NCBI RefSeq assembly: GCF_006538165.1
Contig: NZ_BDLU01000050.1
Span: 37,210 to 101,209 of the forward strand
DNA length: 64,000 nucleotides
Origin: Komagataeibacter diospyri
GTDB taxonomy: Bacteria > Pseudomonadota > Alphaproteobacteria > Acetobacterales > Acetobacteraceae
Direction: 5' to 3'
Both the position numbers and the translations under genes were made by a program. Each line of letters opens with the position of its first letter. Position 1 is the first letter of the stretch. Shown in pieces: positions 10,003 to 18,223 of this stretch. The notes under the pieces were generated by a model, which did no database searches, had not been told where the DNA came from, and was given only the letters and a program-made list of their open reading frames with translations.

Positions 10003-12000
10003 ATGACCCAGTCCGGCACCAGCGGCACGACGGATACCGGAACACGTCCTTATGGTACATGGCCCTCGCCCGTCAGTGCAGCACTTGTGGCGGGAAAGAC
10101 GGTTTCCCTGTCGGATGTGCGGGTGGACGGGCGTGACATTTACTGGATCGAGGGCCGCCCGGCCGAGGGTGGGCGGCGCGTGCTGGTTCGTGCCCGTGCG
10201 GGGCAGGTGGCTGATGTGACCCCTGCCCCGTTTGATGTCGGCACGCGGGTGCATGAATATGGCGGTGGTGCTTATGCGGTATGTCAGGGTGTCATTGCGT
10301 TCAGCAACCGCCGCGACGGCAGCCTGTGGCTGGTGGAAGGGGGGAAACCCCGCTGTCTCTCGACCGGGGCGGGGCTGTGGTATGCCGACCTGACATTCAG
10401 CCCCGATGGTCGTTTCCTGTTCTGTGTGCGTGAAGACCACCGCCCGGAAGACGAGGAACCCGCCGCCGCCATCGTGGTGCTGGACTGCGCCATTACGGTA
10501 GACCCGGCGTTCAATGGTGGCACGCCGCTGGTCATGGGGCCGGATTTTCTGTCATCTCCCCGTCCTTCGCCCGATGGACGGTATATGGCATGGATCGAAT
10601 GGGACCATCCGGCCATGCCGTGGGACGCCACCCGGCTGCGTGTCGCGACCCTGCTGCAGGAAGGGGACGATCCGCCGCGCCTTGCCGCGCCATGGAGTGC
10701 CGCGGGCGATGACGGGCAGGCGGAATCGGTCATCGAACCGTGCTGGGACGCGGCGGGGCGGCTGCTGGCGCTGTCCGATCGCAGCGGGTGGTGGAATCTC
10801 TACCGGTTTGATACGACGTCCTCCTCTCCCGTGGCGCTGGCGCCCATGAAAGCTGAAATCGGTCAGCCGCACTGGGTATTCGGCCTGCGCAGTTACGTAC
10901 CGCTGGCGGATGGCAGCATTCTGGCCATGGTCATCAACGACGGTGATACCCGTATGGTTTCCATCCATGATGGTGTGGTGACCCCGCTGGACCTTGGCCA
11001 TCCCTCCGGCTGTCCCGTTCCGGTGGAAGGGGACGGGTTTGCATGGCTGGATGCGCCGCCAGATAACGCGGCGGCCGTAGTGCGTGGCCAGCCGGGACAG
11101 CCGCCGCAGGTCCTGCGGCGGGCGACGGAACTGCCACTGTCGGCGGATGATATCGCCCGCCCTGCCCCGATCCACTTTCCCCTGCCCGGTGGTGAGGGCA
11201 CGGGACACGCCTTTTTCTATGCGCCCGCCAGCGCCCGTTATCGTGGGCCGGAGGGGGAAAAGCCGCCGCTGGTCGTCGTTGCCCATGGTGGTCCCACGGG
11301 GCGGGCCAATCCGGCCTTTTCATTCAAGGTGCAGTGGTGGACCAGCCGGGGCTTTGCCGTGGTCGATGTCAATTATGGTGGCTCAACCGGTTTTGGCCGC
11401 GCCTACCGGCAGCGGCTGGAACGGCAGTGGGGCGTGGTGGATGTGGATGACTGCATCGCCGCCTGCCAGTATCTCGTCACGACCGGACAGGTTGACCCCG
11501 CCCGCATTGTCATACGGGGCAGCAGCGCGGGCGGCCTGACCGTGCTGCTGGCGCTGGCGCGCTCCCGCCTGTTCGCGGCGGGTACCAGCCTGTATGGCGT
11601 GACCGACCTGCGCGCGCTGGCGCAGGATACGCACAAGTTTGAATCGCGTTATCTGGATACGCTGGTAGGTCCCTACCCTGCGGATGAAACGACCTATCTG
11701 GCCCGTTCCCCCATAACCCAGGTGGCGAACATCAGGGTGCCGGTCCTGTTCCTGCAGGGACTTGATGACCGGGTCGTGCCACCTGCGCAGGCGGAGTCCA
11801 TGGTCGCGGCGCTGCGTGGACGCGGGGTAACCTGCGCGCTGTACGAATTTGAAGGTGAAGGGCACGGCTTCCGGCAGGAAACGACCATACGCAGGGCATG
11901 GGAACTGGAACTGGCGTTTTACCAGCAGGTGCTGGCCTTGCCTGCCTCCCCTGCCCTGCATGTGAACCTGACTGCCCAGCAATCCGAAAAAGTCGTTTGA
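10003..12000 (+). CDS. S9-family prolyl oligopeptidase-like serine peptidase
   Basis: Serine peptidase of the S9C (acylaminoacyl-peptidase/dipeptidyl-peptidase) type that cleaves short peptides. The 665-residue protein has an N-terminal beta-propeller (about 50-400) and a C-terminal alpha/beta-hydrolase domain. The visible triad is S508 in GSSAGG, an Asp at 588 or 589 in QGLDDRVVPP and H621 in GEGHGFRQE. YGGSTGFGRAYR before the nucleophile is typical of the family. No signal peptide is visible, so it is probably cytoplasmic. The ATG at 10003 has AGGAG nine bases upstream; a GTG at 9952 is in frame but less likely. The gene is divergent from DedA and ends at a strong bidirectional terminator. 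Confidence 0.92.
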   Translation: MTQSGTSGTTDTGTRPYGTWPSPVSAALVAGKTVSLSDVRVDGRDIYWIEGRPAEGGRRVLVRARAGQVADVTPAPFDVGTRVHEYGGGAYAVCQGVIAFSNRRDGSLWLVEGGKPRCLSTGAGLWYADLTFSPDGRFLFCVREDHRPEDEEPAAAIVVLDCAITVDPAFNGGTPLVMGPDFLSSPRPSPDGRYMAWIEWDHPAMPWDATRLRVATLLQEGDDPPRLAAPWSAAGDDGQAESVIEPCWDAAGRLLALSDRSGWWNLYRFDTTSSSPVALAPMKAEIGQPHWVFGLRSYVPLADGSILAMVINDGDTRMVSIHDGVVTPLDLGHPSGCPVPVEGDGFAWLDAPPDNAAAVVRGQPGQPPQVLRRATELPLSADDIARPAPIHFPLPGGEGTGHAFFYAPASARYRGPEGEKPPLVVVAHGGPTGRANPAFSFKVQWWTSRGFAVVDVNYGGSTGFGRAYRQRLERQWGVVDVDDCIAACQYLVTTGQVDPARIVIRGSSAGGLTVLLALARSRLFAAGTSLYGVTDLRALAQDTHKFESRYLDTLVGPYPADETTYLARSPITQVANIRVPVLFLQGLDDRVVPPAQAESMVAALRGRGVTCALYEFEGEGHGFRQETTIRRAWELELAFYQQVLALPASPALHVNLTAQQSEKVV

Positions 12001-12005
12001 GCCGT

Positions 12006-12026
12006 AAAAAGCTTCACCAGAAACTT
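12006..12026. repeat. Half copy of the palindromic interspersed repeat
   Basis: AAAAAGCTTCACCAGAAACTT matches the right-hand end of the 75-base repeat. The left half is missing, and a different hairpin terminator follows. Confidence 0.6.
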
Positions 12027-12044
12027 GTATTATTGCCTGAATGC

Positions 12045-12078
12045 AAAACGGGCGTTCCCTGATCGGAACGCCCGTTTT
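12045..12078. terminator. Bidirectional terminator between the S9 peptidase and sugar transporter genes
   Basis: AAAACGGGCGTTCC (12045-12058) pairs perfectly over 14 bp with GGAACGCCCGTTTT (12065-12078), flanked by A and T runs on the two sides. It serves both converging genes. Confidence 0.9.
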
Positions 12079-12113
12079 TTACTGGTGCCGACTGTATGCC
12101 GTGTTGTCGGCTA

Positions 12114-13595
12114 TTATTCTTCTTCCTCGACAATGCCGGTGTTGCCGCGTGTCGGGCGGAAGCGGCCTTCACGCAGGGCTTCCTCGATATCTTCCAGCGA
12201 GGCGCCACGTGTTTCAGGCACCATGAAATACACGAACAGGACCGACAGCAGGTTGACGCCTGCATAGAACCACATCGTGCCCCCCAGCGTGATCTTGGTG
12301 ACCAGTGTCAGCGCCGTGCTGGTCACCAGCAGGTCACTGCCCCACAGCATGGCCGAATGCAGGCTGGTGGCGTTGCCGCGCATGGAAAGCGGGAACATCT
12401 CCGCCCCCAGCAGCCAGCCCACGACCTGGATGCCACCGGCGTTGAACACCATGAACAGCAGCATGAAAACAATGATCAGCCAGCTACCCATGCTGCCCGG
12501 CTGCGGGTGCAGCAGGAACATGATGCCAAGCCCGATCAGGCTGACCACACTGCCCGGCCCCATGACCAGCACCAGCCTGCGGCGGCCGATGCGGTCGACA
12601 ATGTTCGATCCCAGCACGGTCATGACCAGATAGATGATCGAAATGCCAATGCTGGCCATCAACGCGGATGAACTGCCAAATCCCGCATCCGACAGGAAGG
12701 TCGGCGCATAGTAGATCATCATTTCCAGACCACCCGCCTGCGTGAAGAAGGCCACGCCAAGTGCGGCGACAAGGGCCGGACGCACCCAAGGCTGGCGCAG
12801 GCCGCGCCAGCCAATGTCGCGCGGGTCGGTTTCCTCGTTCGCATTGGCGTGGATACGGCGCATTTCGCGCCGGATGTCACGTTCGGAGGTGCGGATGCGC
12901 TGCAACTGTTCCAGCGCGGAATCCAGGCTTTCATGTTCCGCCGCCCAGCGCGGGCTTTTGGGCAGGAAGAACATGGAAATGAACACGACGGCAGCAGGTA
13001 TGGCGGCAATCGCCACCATTGGTCGCCAGCCCCATGCATCACGCGCGGCAAAGCCGATGATGTTGGCGGCAAAGATGCCGATGCCGATGGCGATGTTGAA
13101 CATCGTGACCATGTGCCCGCGCTTGTGCGCTGGCGCCAGTTCCGAGATGTACATGGGCACCACCTGCGTGGACCCGCCAACCGCCAGCCCCAGGAACACA
13201 CGCGAAATGATCAGCATGTAAACATCTGGCGAAAAGGCGCAGGCCAGCGCACCCAGAACGAAAATGGCCGTGACGATCATGATGGACTTGCGGCGTCCAT
13301 AATGTTCGGACATCCACCCGGTCAGCAGCGAACCCATCACGGCGCCCGCCAGAATGGCGGAGGCCACCATCTCCTGATAGAAACTGCTGAGGTGGAAATC
13401 ACGCGTAATCAGCAGCAGCGCGCCCGAGACGATCCCGGTATCGTAACCATAGAGGCCGCCACAGATTGCGGCCACGATGGCTGCGAGCCATAAGGTCTTG
13501 CGTGCGTTGGGGGAAATCTCGATCTGGGACATGTCGGGCAACGGTTCCGTTGCCTGTGGCGTGGGGTGTTGCGCTGGTGGGGTCTGGTTATTCAT
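12114..13595 (-). CDS. Sugar:H+ symporter, MFS sugar-porter family
   Basis: Twelve-segment MFS transporter of the sugar-porter family (GalP/XylE/AraE type) in the inner membrane, 493 residues. Family marks: GYDTGIVSGALLLI in segment 1, GWMSEHYGRRKSIM in the first cytoplasmic loop, LPKSPRWAAEH after segment 6, DRIGRRRLVLV in the second half and VPETRGASLEDIEE at the C-terminus. The sugar is not predictable with confidence. The ATG at 13595 has a purine-rich GAAGGAAGGAA tract upstream. It is convergent with the S9 peptidase and about 64 bases downstream of selO on the same strand. A second family member lies at 18224. Confidence 0.9.
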   Translation of the reverse strand: MNNQTPPAQHPTPQATEPLPDMSQIEISPNARKTLWLAAIVAAICGGLYGYDTGIVSGALLLITRDFHLSSFYQEMVASAILAGAVMGSLLTGWMSEHYGRRKSIMIVTAIFVLGALACAFSPDVYMLIISRVFLGLAVGGSTQVVPMYISELAPAHKRGHMVTMFNIAIGIGIFAANIIGFAARDAWGWRPMVAIAAIPAAVVFISMFFLPKSPRWAAEHESLDSALEQLQRIRTSERDIRREMRRIHANANEETDPRDIGWRGLRQPWVRPALVAALGVAFFTQAGGLEMMIYYAPTFLSDAGFGSSSALMASIGISIIYLVMTVLGSNIVDRIGRRRLVLVMGPGSVVSLIGLGIMFLLHPQPGSMGSWLIIVFMLLFMVFNAGGIQVVGWLLGAEMFPLSMRGNATSLHSAMLWGSDLLVTSTALTLVTKITLGGTMWFYAGVNLLSVLFVYFMVPETRGASLEDIEEALREGRFRPTRGNTGIVEEEE

Positions 13596-13659
13596 GCGGA
13601 TGCCTGTTCCTTCCTTCTTCTTATAATTCGTTCGTCGTGGCCGGGTTCCCGGAACGGCA

Positions 13660-15090
13660 TCAACCGTCCCGGGTGCGGTGGGCCTGCAGGGCCGCTTTCA
13701 TGCTGGCGACCTGACGCATTGCATCATGCAGGCGGGACCAGTCATCGGTCGCCGCGATGGGCTGCCAGACGGCTTCCACCGTTTCGACAGACATCACGCA
13801 CGGGGTTCCATTGTGGAAATACGGCTGTGACAGGTCGATGCCCCGTACCGGTTCATGTTGCATGATCCGGTCGTGCAGGGGACGGAAACCGTCCTGCGTA
13901 TAAAAGTCTCCACGCGGTCCTGTTGTTGCACGTTTCTGGCTCTGTTCGCCACCATACCAGTCAAAAAACGGAAATTCAAATCCAATCTGGCTTTCATCCA
14001 TGAAAGAAAAAAGACATTCGCGCAGATCAGTAGATGATTTTCTTGAAATCTCCTTCAGTCCAAGTCGATTAAGCACTGAAATATCAAGAAAGCGTTCATA
14101 TCGTTCCCAGAAGTCATCAAAAATACTTTGTATTTTCTCAAGTGTGGAAAGGGAAATCAGGCACTCCCCCAGCCGGGCCACGTTCCACATCATCGCCTCG
14201 GGCTGACGGCCATAAGCATACAGGCCGGAATGATCGAAATAGGCGGCGGTGAAGGTCGGATTGAACGTGGGCGCGAACCGCCATGGCCCGTAATCGAAAC
14301 TTTCGCCAGTAATGTTGATGTTATCGGTGTTGAGCACGCCATGCACGAAGCCTGCGGTCATCCACTGCGCGGTCATTTCGGCAATGCGGGTCGTGGCGGC
14401 GTCATACAGGGCCGCGGCGGGATCGGCGGTGCCGGTCAGGTCCGGGTAATAGGTTTCGATCACATATTCCGTCAGCCGGTTCAGGCTTGCGCGGTCTTCA
14501 TTGGCGACAAGGCGCTGGAACGTGCCGATGCGGATGTGGGAATGGCTCAGGCGGGACAGGACACATGACCGCGTGGGGGACGGTTCATCCCCACGGTGCA
14601 GGTTTTCGCCCGTTTCCACCACGCTCAGCGTGCGTGAGGTGCGCACACCTGCCGCATCCAGCCGTTCACTGGCCAGGATTTCGCGCAGGCCCCCCTTCAG
14701 CGTCAGGCGGCCATCGCCGCCGCGTGACCATGGCGTGGTGCCACTGCCCTTGGTGCCGATATCCAGCACGCGCTGGTCCACGCTGTCTTCAAGCTGTGCG
14801 AACAGGAAGCCCCGGCCATCGCCAAGGTCGGGATTGTACGCCCGGAACTGGTGGCCGTGATAGCGCAGGGCCAGTGGCTGTGACAGCGACCCGGGCAGGG
14901 GGTCGAAATACCCGAAATGGCGCACCCATTCGGTGTCAGTGAGCGTGTCCAGTCCTATGCGGGGGGACACGTCATCATTGCGGTAGCGCAGGACGTGGGC
15001 GGGGAAGGTGGCGGCCTGCACCACGTCATAGAATTCATCCCCCAGTCGGCTGTGATGGGTAAGGGGCATGTAACGGTCGGAAAATGGCAT
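13660..15090 (-). CDS. selO: Protein adenylyltransferase SelO (YdiU/UPF0061 family)
   Basis: SelO pseudokinases transfer AMP, not phosphate, to Ser/Thr/Tyr of target proteins and are tied to redox stress. The 476-residue length is normal. Diagnostic stretches are LDIGTKGSGTTPWSRGGDG, LTLKGGLREILASERLD, the catalytic-loop-like HGVLNTDNINITG and the metal-binding SFDYGPWRF. No terminal cysteine or selenocysteine is present. The segment at about 13960-14165, encoding the region FDDFWERYERFLDIS, is markedly richer in A+T than the rest of the gene. The ATG at 15090 is the first in frame. Only 31 bases separate it from the acyl-CoA hydrolase gene upstream. Confidence 0.93.
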   Translation of the reverse strand: MPFSDRYMPLTHHSRLGDEFYDVVQAATFPAHVLRYRNDDVSPRIGLDTLTDTEWVRHFGYFDPLPGSLSQPLALRYHGHQFRAYNPDLGDGRGFLFAQLEDSVDQRVLDIGTKGSGTTPWSRGGDGRLTLKGGLREILASERLDAAGVRTSRTLSVVETGENLHRGDEPSPTRSCVLSRLSHSHIRIGTFQRLVANEDRASLNRLTEYVIETYYPDLTGTADPAAALYDAATTRIAEMTAQWMTAGFVHGVLNTDNINITGESFDYGPWRFAPTFNPTFTAAYFDHSGLYAYGRQPEAMMWNVARLGECLISLSTLEKIQSIFDDFWERYERFLDISVLNRLGLKEISRKSSTDLRECLFSFMDESQIGFEFPFFDWYGGEQSQKRATTGPRGDFYTQDGFRPLHDRIMQHEPVRGIDLSQPYFHNGTPCVMSVETVEAVWQPIAATDDWSRLHDAMRQVASMKAALQAHRTRDG

Positions 15091-15121
15091 TTCTATATAC
15101 TTTATGTGTGATAATAAATTA

Positions 15122-16177
15122 TTACTTATCCAGACTGGCGGTTACCAGACCCAGGGGCTGACAGGCATGCTCATGCAGGCAGGCTGCAATTTCATGTGGA
15201 CGGACGACATCGACGCGGTCGGGTATCCAGTGCGGGGCATTATCCTTGTCAATCAGGCGCGCACGCACGCCTTCGGTAAAATCGGGACGCTGCAGCAGGT
15301 GACAGACCAACTGGAATTCCTGCTCCAGCACATGGTCCAGGTTCGGCAGGTCGCGGGCGGCATGCCAGGCGGCCAGGGTGATGCACAGTGAAAACGGGCA
15401 TGCAGCCTCCAGTGCCGTCAGGTCCGCGCGCGCCCACGCGGCCGGGTGGGCGCGCAACCTGTGCAGCAGTTCGGGTATGTCCGGTGCATCATAAACCGGG
15501 GCAATGGTCGCCGTATCCGGACCTGCGTCCATGGGTGCACATGGTGGCAGGCTGTCCATCACCCTGCCTGCGGGCTGTCGGGTCAGGGCATGCCTTATGG
15601 CGTCCAGCGTGCTGGAATGGGCCATCCGGTCGGCCAGGCCCGCGTCGATGGCCTGTGTCGCGTTCATCCGTCCCCCCGTCAGCGCAAGGCGCAGCCCACT
15701 CAGTCCCGGCGCGCGGGACAGCAGATAGGACCCTCCGGCATCCGGCGTCAGCGCAATGGCGGTTTCGGGCATGGCAAGGATGGCACGTTCGGTCACGACC
15801 CTGTGGCGGACATGGCCGCCCAGCCCGATGCCGCCCCCCATGGCGATGCCATCCATGAACGAGACCACCGGCTTGGGATACCCCGCCAGCACGGAAGCAA
15901 GGCGGTAGCTGTAACGGAATGGCATGGCCCCGTCTTCCAGTCCCCCCGTTTCCAGCCGTTTGCGGATGGCGCGGATATCCCCCCCGGCGCAGAAGGCGCG
16001 CGGGCTTGCGCTGTCGATCAGCACGGTCTCGATCGCCGGGTCATCGCGCCATGCGCGCAGGCAGGCGTCAATGCCTTCCAGCATGTCCATGTTCAGGGCG
16101 TTGAGTGCCGATGGCCGGTCGAGTGTGATGCGTCCCAGCCGACCGGTATGGTTTATGTGGATCAGTCCGGTGTCCAT
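15122..16177 (-). CDS. 3-hydroxyisobutyryl-CoA hydrolase (enoyl-CoA hydratase/isomerase superfamily)
   Basis: Crotonase-fold thioesterase that would release 3-hydroxyisobutyrate from its CoA ester in valine breakdown. The 351-residue length and the active-site pattern fit this branch more than simple enoyl-CoA hydratases: SPRAFCAGGDIRAI (oxyanion hole), MDGIAMGGGIGLGGH and MPETAIALTPDAGGSYLLSR, where the PE...PD..GG..Y spacing is typical. The C-terminal part with PDFTEGVRARLIDKD is the family tail. The start is the ATG at 16177. It is divergent from the flavin reductase gene, with about 120 bases between them for promoters. Other crotonase functions cannot be excluded. Confidence 0.85.
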   Translation of the reverse strand: MDTGLIHINHTGRLGRITLDRPSALNALNMDMLEGIDACLRAWRDDPAIETVLIDSASPRAFCAGGDIRAIRKRLETGGLEDGAMPFRYSYRLASVLAGYPKPVVSFMDGIAMGGGIGLGGHVRHRVVTERAILAMPETAIALTPDAGGSYLLSRAPGLSGLRLALTGGRMNATQAIDAGLADRMAHSSTLDAIRHALTRQPAGRVMDSLPPCAPMDAGPDTATIAPVYDAPDIPELLHRLRAHPAAWARADLTALEAACPFSLCITLAAWHAARDLPNLDHVLEQEFQLVCHLLQRPDFTEGVRARLIDKDNAPHWIPDRVDVVRPHEIAACLHEHACQPLGLVTASLDK

Positions 16178-16299
16178 GATGTCTCCTTGATGCGGTTTGC
16201 TGTGTTCAACCGGTACAGAATGCGCTACCCCCGCTATCGTCCGGCGTCACGGCTGCGTGCGGACCACAGGCATGCAACAGCTACTGAGGCATAAGCACC

Positions 16300-16794
16300 A
16301 TGGGGATTGACGCCCTCACCTTTCGTAACGCCATGGCGCGGCTTGGCGCGGCGGTAAACGTTGTCACGACCGGAACACTTGATGATCCGGCGGGTTTTAC
16401 GGCATCCGCCGTCTGTTCGGTTACCGATACGCCGCCGACCATCCTGGTCTGCCTTAACCGCAATTCACGGGTGCGCGACCGTTTCCGCGTGGATGCGGCC
16501 ATGTGCATCAACGTGCTTGCCGCCGACCAGCAGGATATATCCGGCGTGTTCGCAAGCCCGCTGGAACAGGCGGAACGCTTCCGTTCCGGTCACTGGGACA
16601 CGCTGACCACCGGTGCGCCCGTGCTGGATGAAGCCGTGCTGTCGCTGGACTGCCGGATCGAGCGTATTGTGGAAGTCGGCACTCACAGTGTCATGTTCGG
16701 CGCGGTGGAAAGCCTGCGCAACAGCAGCCCGCGTGGTGGACTGGTCTATTTCAACCGTACCTACCACATGTTGCCCCATGATGGGGATGAATAG
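16300..16794 (+). CDS. Flavin reductase-like domain protein
   Basis: Small FMN-binding split-barrel protein (164 residues) of the flavin-reductase domain family (HpaC/RutF-like), which reduces FMN or FAD with NAD(P)H for partner monooxygenases. Seen: FRNAMARLGAAVNVVTTG, GFTASAVCSVTDTPPTILVCLN, a long central part and a C-terminal YFNRTYHMLP, all in the family order. No monooxygenase gene is next to it, so the partner is unknown. The ATG at 16300 has GAGG about 12 bases upstream. A hairpin with a short T-run follows. Confidence 0.87.
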   Translation: MGIDALTFRNAMARLGAAVNVVTTGTLDDPAGFTASAVCSVTDTPPTILVCLNRNSRVRDRFRVDAAMCINVLAADQQDISGVFASPLEQAERFRSGHWDTLTTGAPVLDEAVLSLDCRIERIVEVGTHSVMFGAVESLRNSSPRGGLVYFNRTYHMLPHDGDE

Positions 16795-16831
16795 GCTGTC
16801 TTTTCCAGGTTAAGGAAAAATCCAGCCTTTT
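16793..16831 (+). terminator. Probable terminator after the flavin reductase gene
   Basis: AGGCTG...CTTTTCC and GGAAAAA...CAGCCT form an imperfect stem of about 12 pairs around AGGTTAA, followed by TTTT. It overlaps the last two bases of the coding region. Confidence 0.5.
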
Positions 16832-16878
16832 GCGGCATGACAGGCCGGATGGACCGACAGGCAGAGGGGGCAGCGGGC

Positions 16879-17019
16879 ATGGAGGATACACCCGGCAGGG
16901 CAGGCATGCGCACGGACAGGGTTCCTGTCTTGACGCTGCGCGGGCTGATCTGGATACATGCAGGCCTAGCCCTGTTCATGGCGTTTATGGCCATGTGGGC
17001 GGATCACCTGCCGGATTGA
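16879..17019 (+). CDS. Small single-pass membrane protein candidate (46 aa)
   Basis: Short open frame not recognised as any known family. The ATG at 16879 has a strong ribosome binding site, AGAGGGGG at 16863-16870, eight bases upstream; an upstream in-frame ATG at 16837 has none. The first 18 residues are polar and charged, then comes one hydrophobic segment, LIWIHAGLALFMAFMAMW, ending in ADHLPD. This fits a one-helix inner-membrane protein. It lies between the flavin reductase terminator and a Fur-family regulator 63 bases downstream, so it could be co-expressed with the regulator. It may be a chance frame. Confidence 0.45.
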   Translation: MEDTPGRAGMRTDRVPVLTLRGLIWIHAGLALFMAFMAMWADHLPD

Positions 17020-17082
17020 CCCTGCCCGGGCTGACATCGGGCGTGGAAAGCATGCCGGTAACCGGACACAGGAGCACCAGAA

Positions 17083-17580
17083 GTGGCCCGCACGATACAG
17101 ACGGCCGGAACCGGTCTGCCCGATGGGGTGGAACCCCTGCTTGATCAGGCGGCGGCCGTATGTCTGGCGCGCGCCGTCAGGCTTACGGAAATCCGCAGGC
17201 TGGTGCTGGGGCTGGTGCTGGCGGCGGACCGGCCGCTGGGGGCCTATGACCTGCTGGAACAGATCCGCATAAGCCGTGGCAAACCGGTGGCGCCGCCCAC
17301 GGTTTACCGGGCGCTGGACTTCCTTATGGAACAGGGGCTGATTCACAAGATCGAACGTCTGTCCGCCTTTGCCGGGTGTCGGCACATGCTGGAATCCGGG
17401 CATGCCTGCCACGGGCATGTCCATGCCGCGCAGTTCCTGATCTGCAGCAAATGCGGGCGTGTGACCGAGCTGGATGATCCCCATATCCTCAAGGCGCTGC
17501 TGGAGGTCACGCTGGCGCGTGGCTTTTCGGTCCGCCAGACCACCATAGAGGCGGAGGGCCTGTGCGCGGCATGCGCATAA
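17083..17580 (+). CDS. zur: Fur-family transcriptional regulator, Zur-like
   Basis: Metal-responsive repressor of the Fur superfamily, closest in appearance to the zinc regulator Zur. The 165 residues hold a winged helix (about 30-95, with PPTVYRALDFLMEQGLIHKIE as recognition region) and a dimerisation domain with the His-rich HACHGHVHAAQFLIC stretch and two CxxC pairs, C121/C124 and C161/C164, the structural zinc site. The GTG at 17083 has AGGAG upstream. No zinc-uptake genes (znuABC) lie next to it; the neighbours are a small membrane protein candidate and an unknown protein 29 bases downstream. Iron- or peroxide-sensing by this protein is less likely but not excluded. Confidence 0.85.
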   Translation: MARTIQTAGTGLPDGVEPLLDQAAAVCLARAVRLTEIRRLVLGLVLAADRPLGAYDLLEQIRISRGKPVAPPTVYRALDFLMEQGLIHKIERLSAFAGCRHMLESGHACHGHVHAAQFLICSKCGRVTELDDPHILKALLEVTLARGFSVRQTTIEAEGLCAACA

Positions 17581-17609
17581 AGGACCGGACTTGACCGCAA
17601 CCGGCCGCA

Positions 17610-18179
17610 ATGGCCCGTCATGGATGGGGCACGGACATGGTGCAACGCCGAAAGGGCCGGATGGCCGAACTGCCCTTTGCCGCCCTTGCGCGCAGTCGGA
17701 AGCCAGGCCGGGCATCGCGACGCACGGACGCCCGGCCTGCAATACCGCCCGACGAACAGCCAGACCTGTTTGTCGCCCCCATGCCCGGTATCCGGCCCGT
17801 GCTGAGCTATCTCGATATCGCAGTGATCGGCCTGGGGCGGGTGGATGTGCGCCAGTGGCATGCGGGCGAGGGGGCGGACGGGTATCTGTACCATGTAACG
17901 ACGCAGGCGGATCTGGAAACGATACAGGCCCGGGGCACCATCGTGTTTTCACCGCGCGCGCCACTGGTGCTGACGGAACGCCCCGGCGTGACACTATGGC
18001 TTGCAAACATGATGGAAGTCATGGAAACGGACGATATGGCAGGGCATACAGCAGATATGCCGGTCGTTTTTAGGGTAAAACGATTTGTAATCGATGAATT
18101 GCTGGAACATGATCCTGACCGGACGCGAAGACACGGTGTATCGTTCTTTCTACTGACCGGCCTGACCCGGCAGGAATAA
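17610..18179 (+). CDS. Uncharacterised protein with a YHVTT motif
   Basis: Not assigned to a known family. The 189 residues comprise a basic, probably disordered N-terminus (1-50) and a compact C-terminal part (about 60-185). In the latter, LYHVTTQADLETIQARGTI at about 93-111 resembles the start of many ADP-ribosyltransferase-fold proteins (KptA, DarT and similar), where the His binds NAD. Matching downstream residues (a central Tyr/Ser and a catalytic Glu) cannot be fixed by eye. EHDPDRTRRHGVSFFLLTGL closes the protein. Two ATGs, at 17610 and 17637, are possible starts. It follows the Zur-like gene by 29 bases and may share its transcript. No adjacent antitoxin is visible. Confidence 0.6.
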   Translation: MARHGWGTDMVQRRKGRMAELPFAALARSRKPGRASRRTDARPAIPPDEQPDLFVAPMPGIRPVLSYLDIAVIGLGRVDVRQWHAGEGADGYLYHVTTQADLETIQARGTIVFSPRAPLVLTERPGVTLWLANMMEVMETDDMAGHTADMPVVFRVKRFVIDELLEHDPDRTRRHGVSFFLLTGLTRQE

Positions 18180-18223
18180 TCTGATCACCGGCAACAAGAA
18201 AAAGATCAAAGGACCGGACCTTA

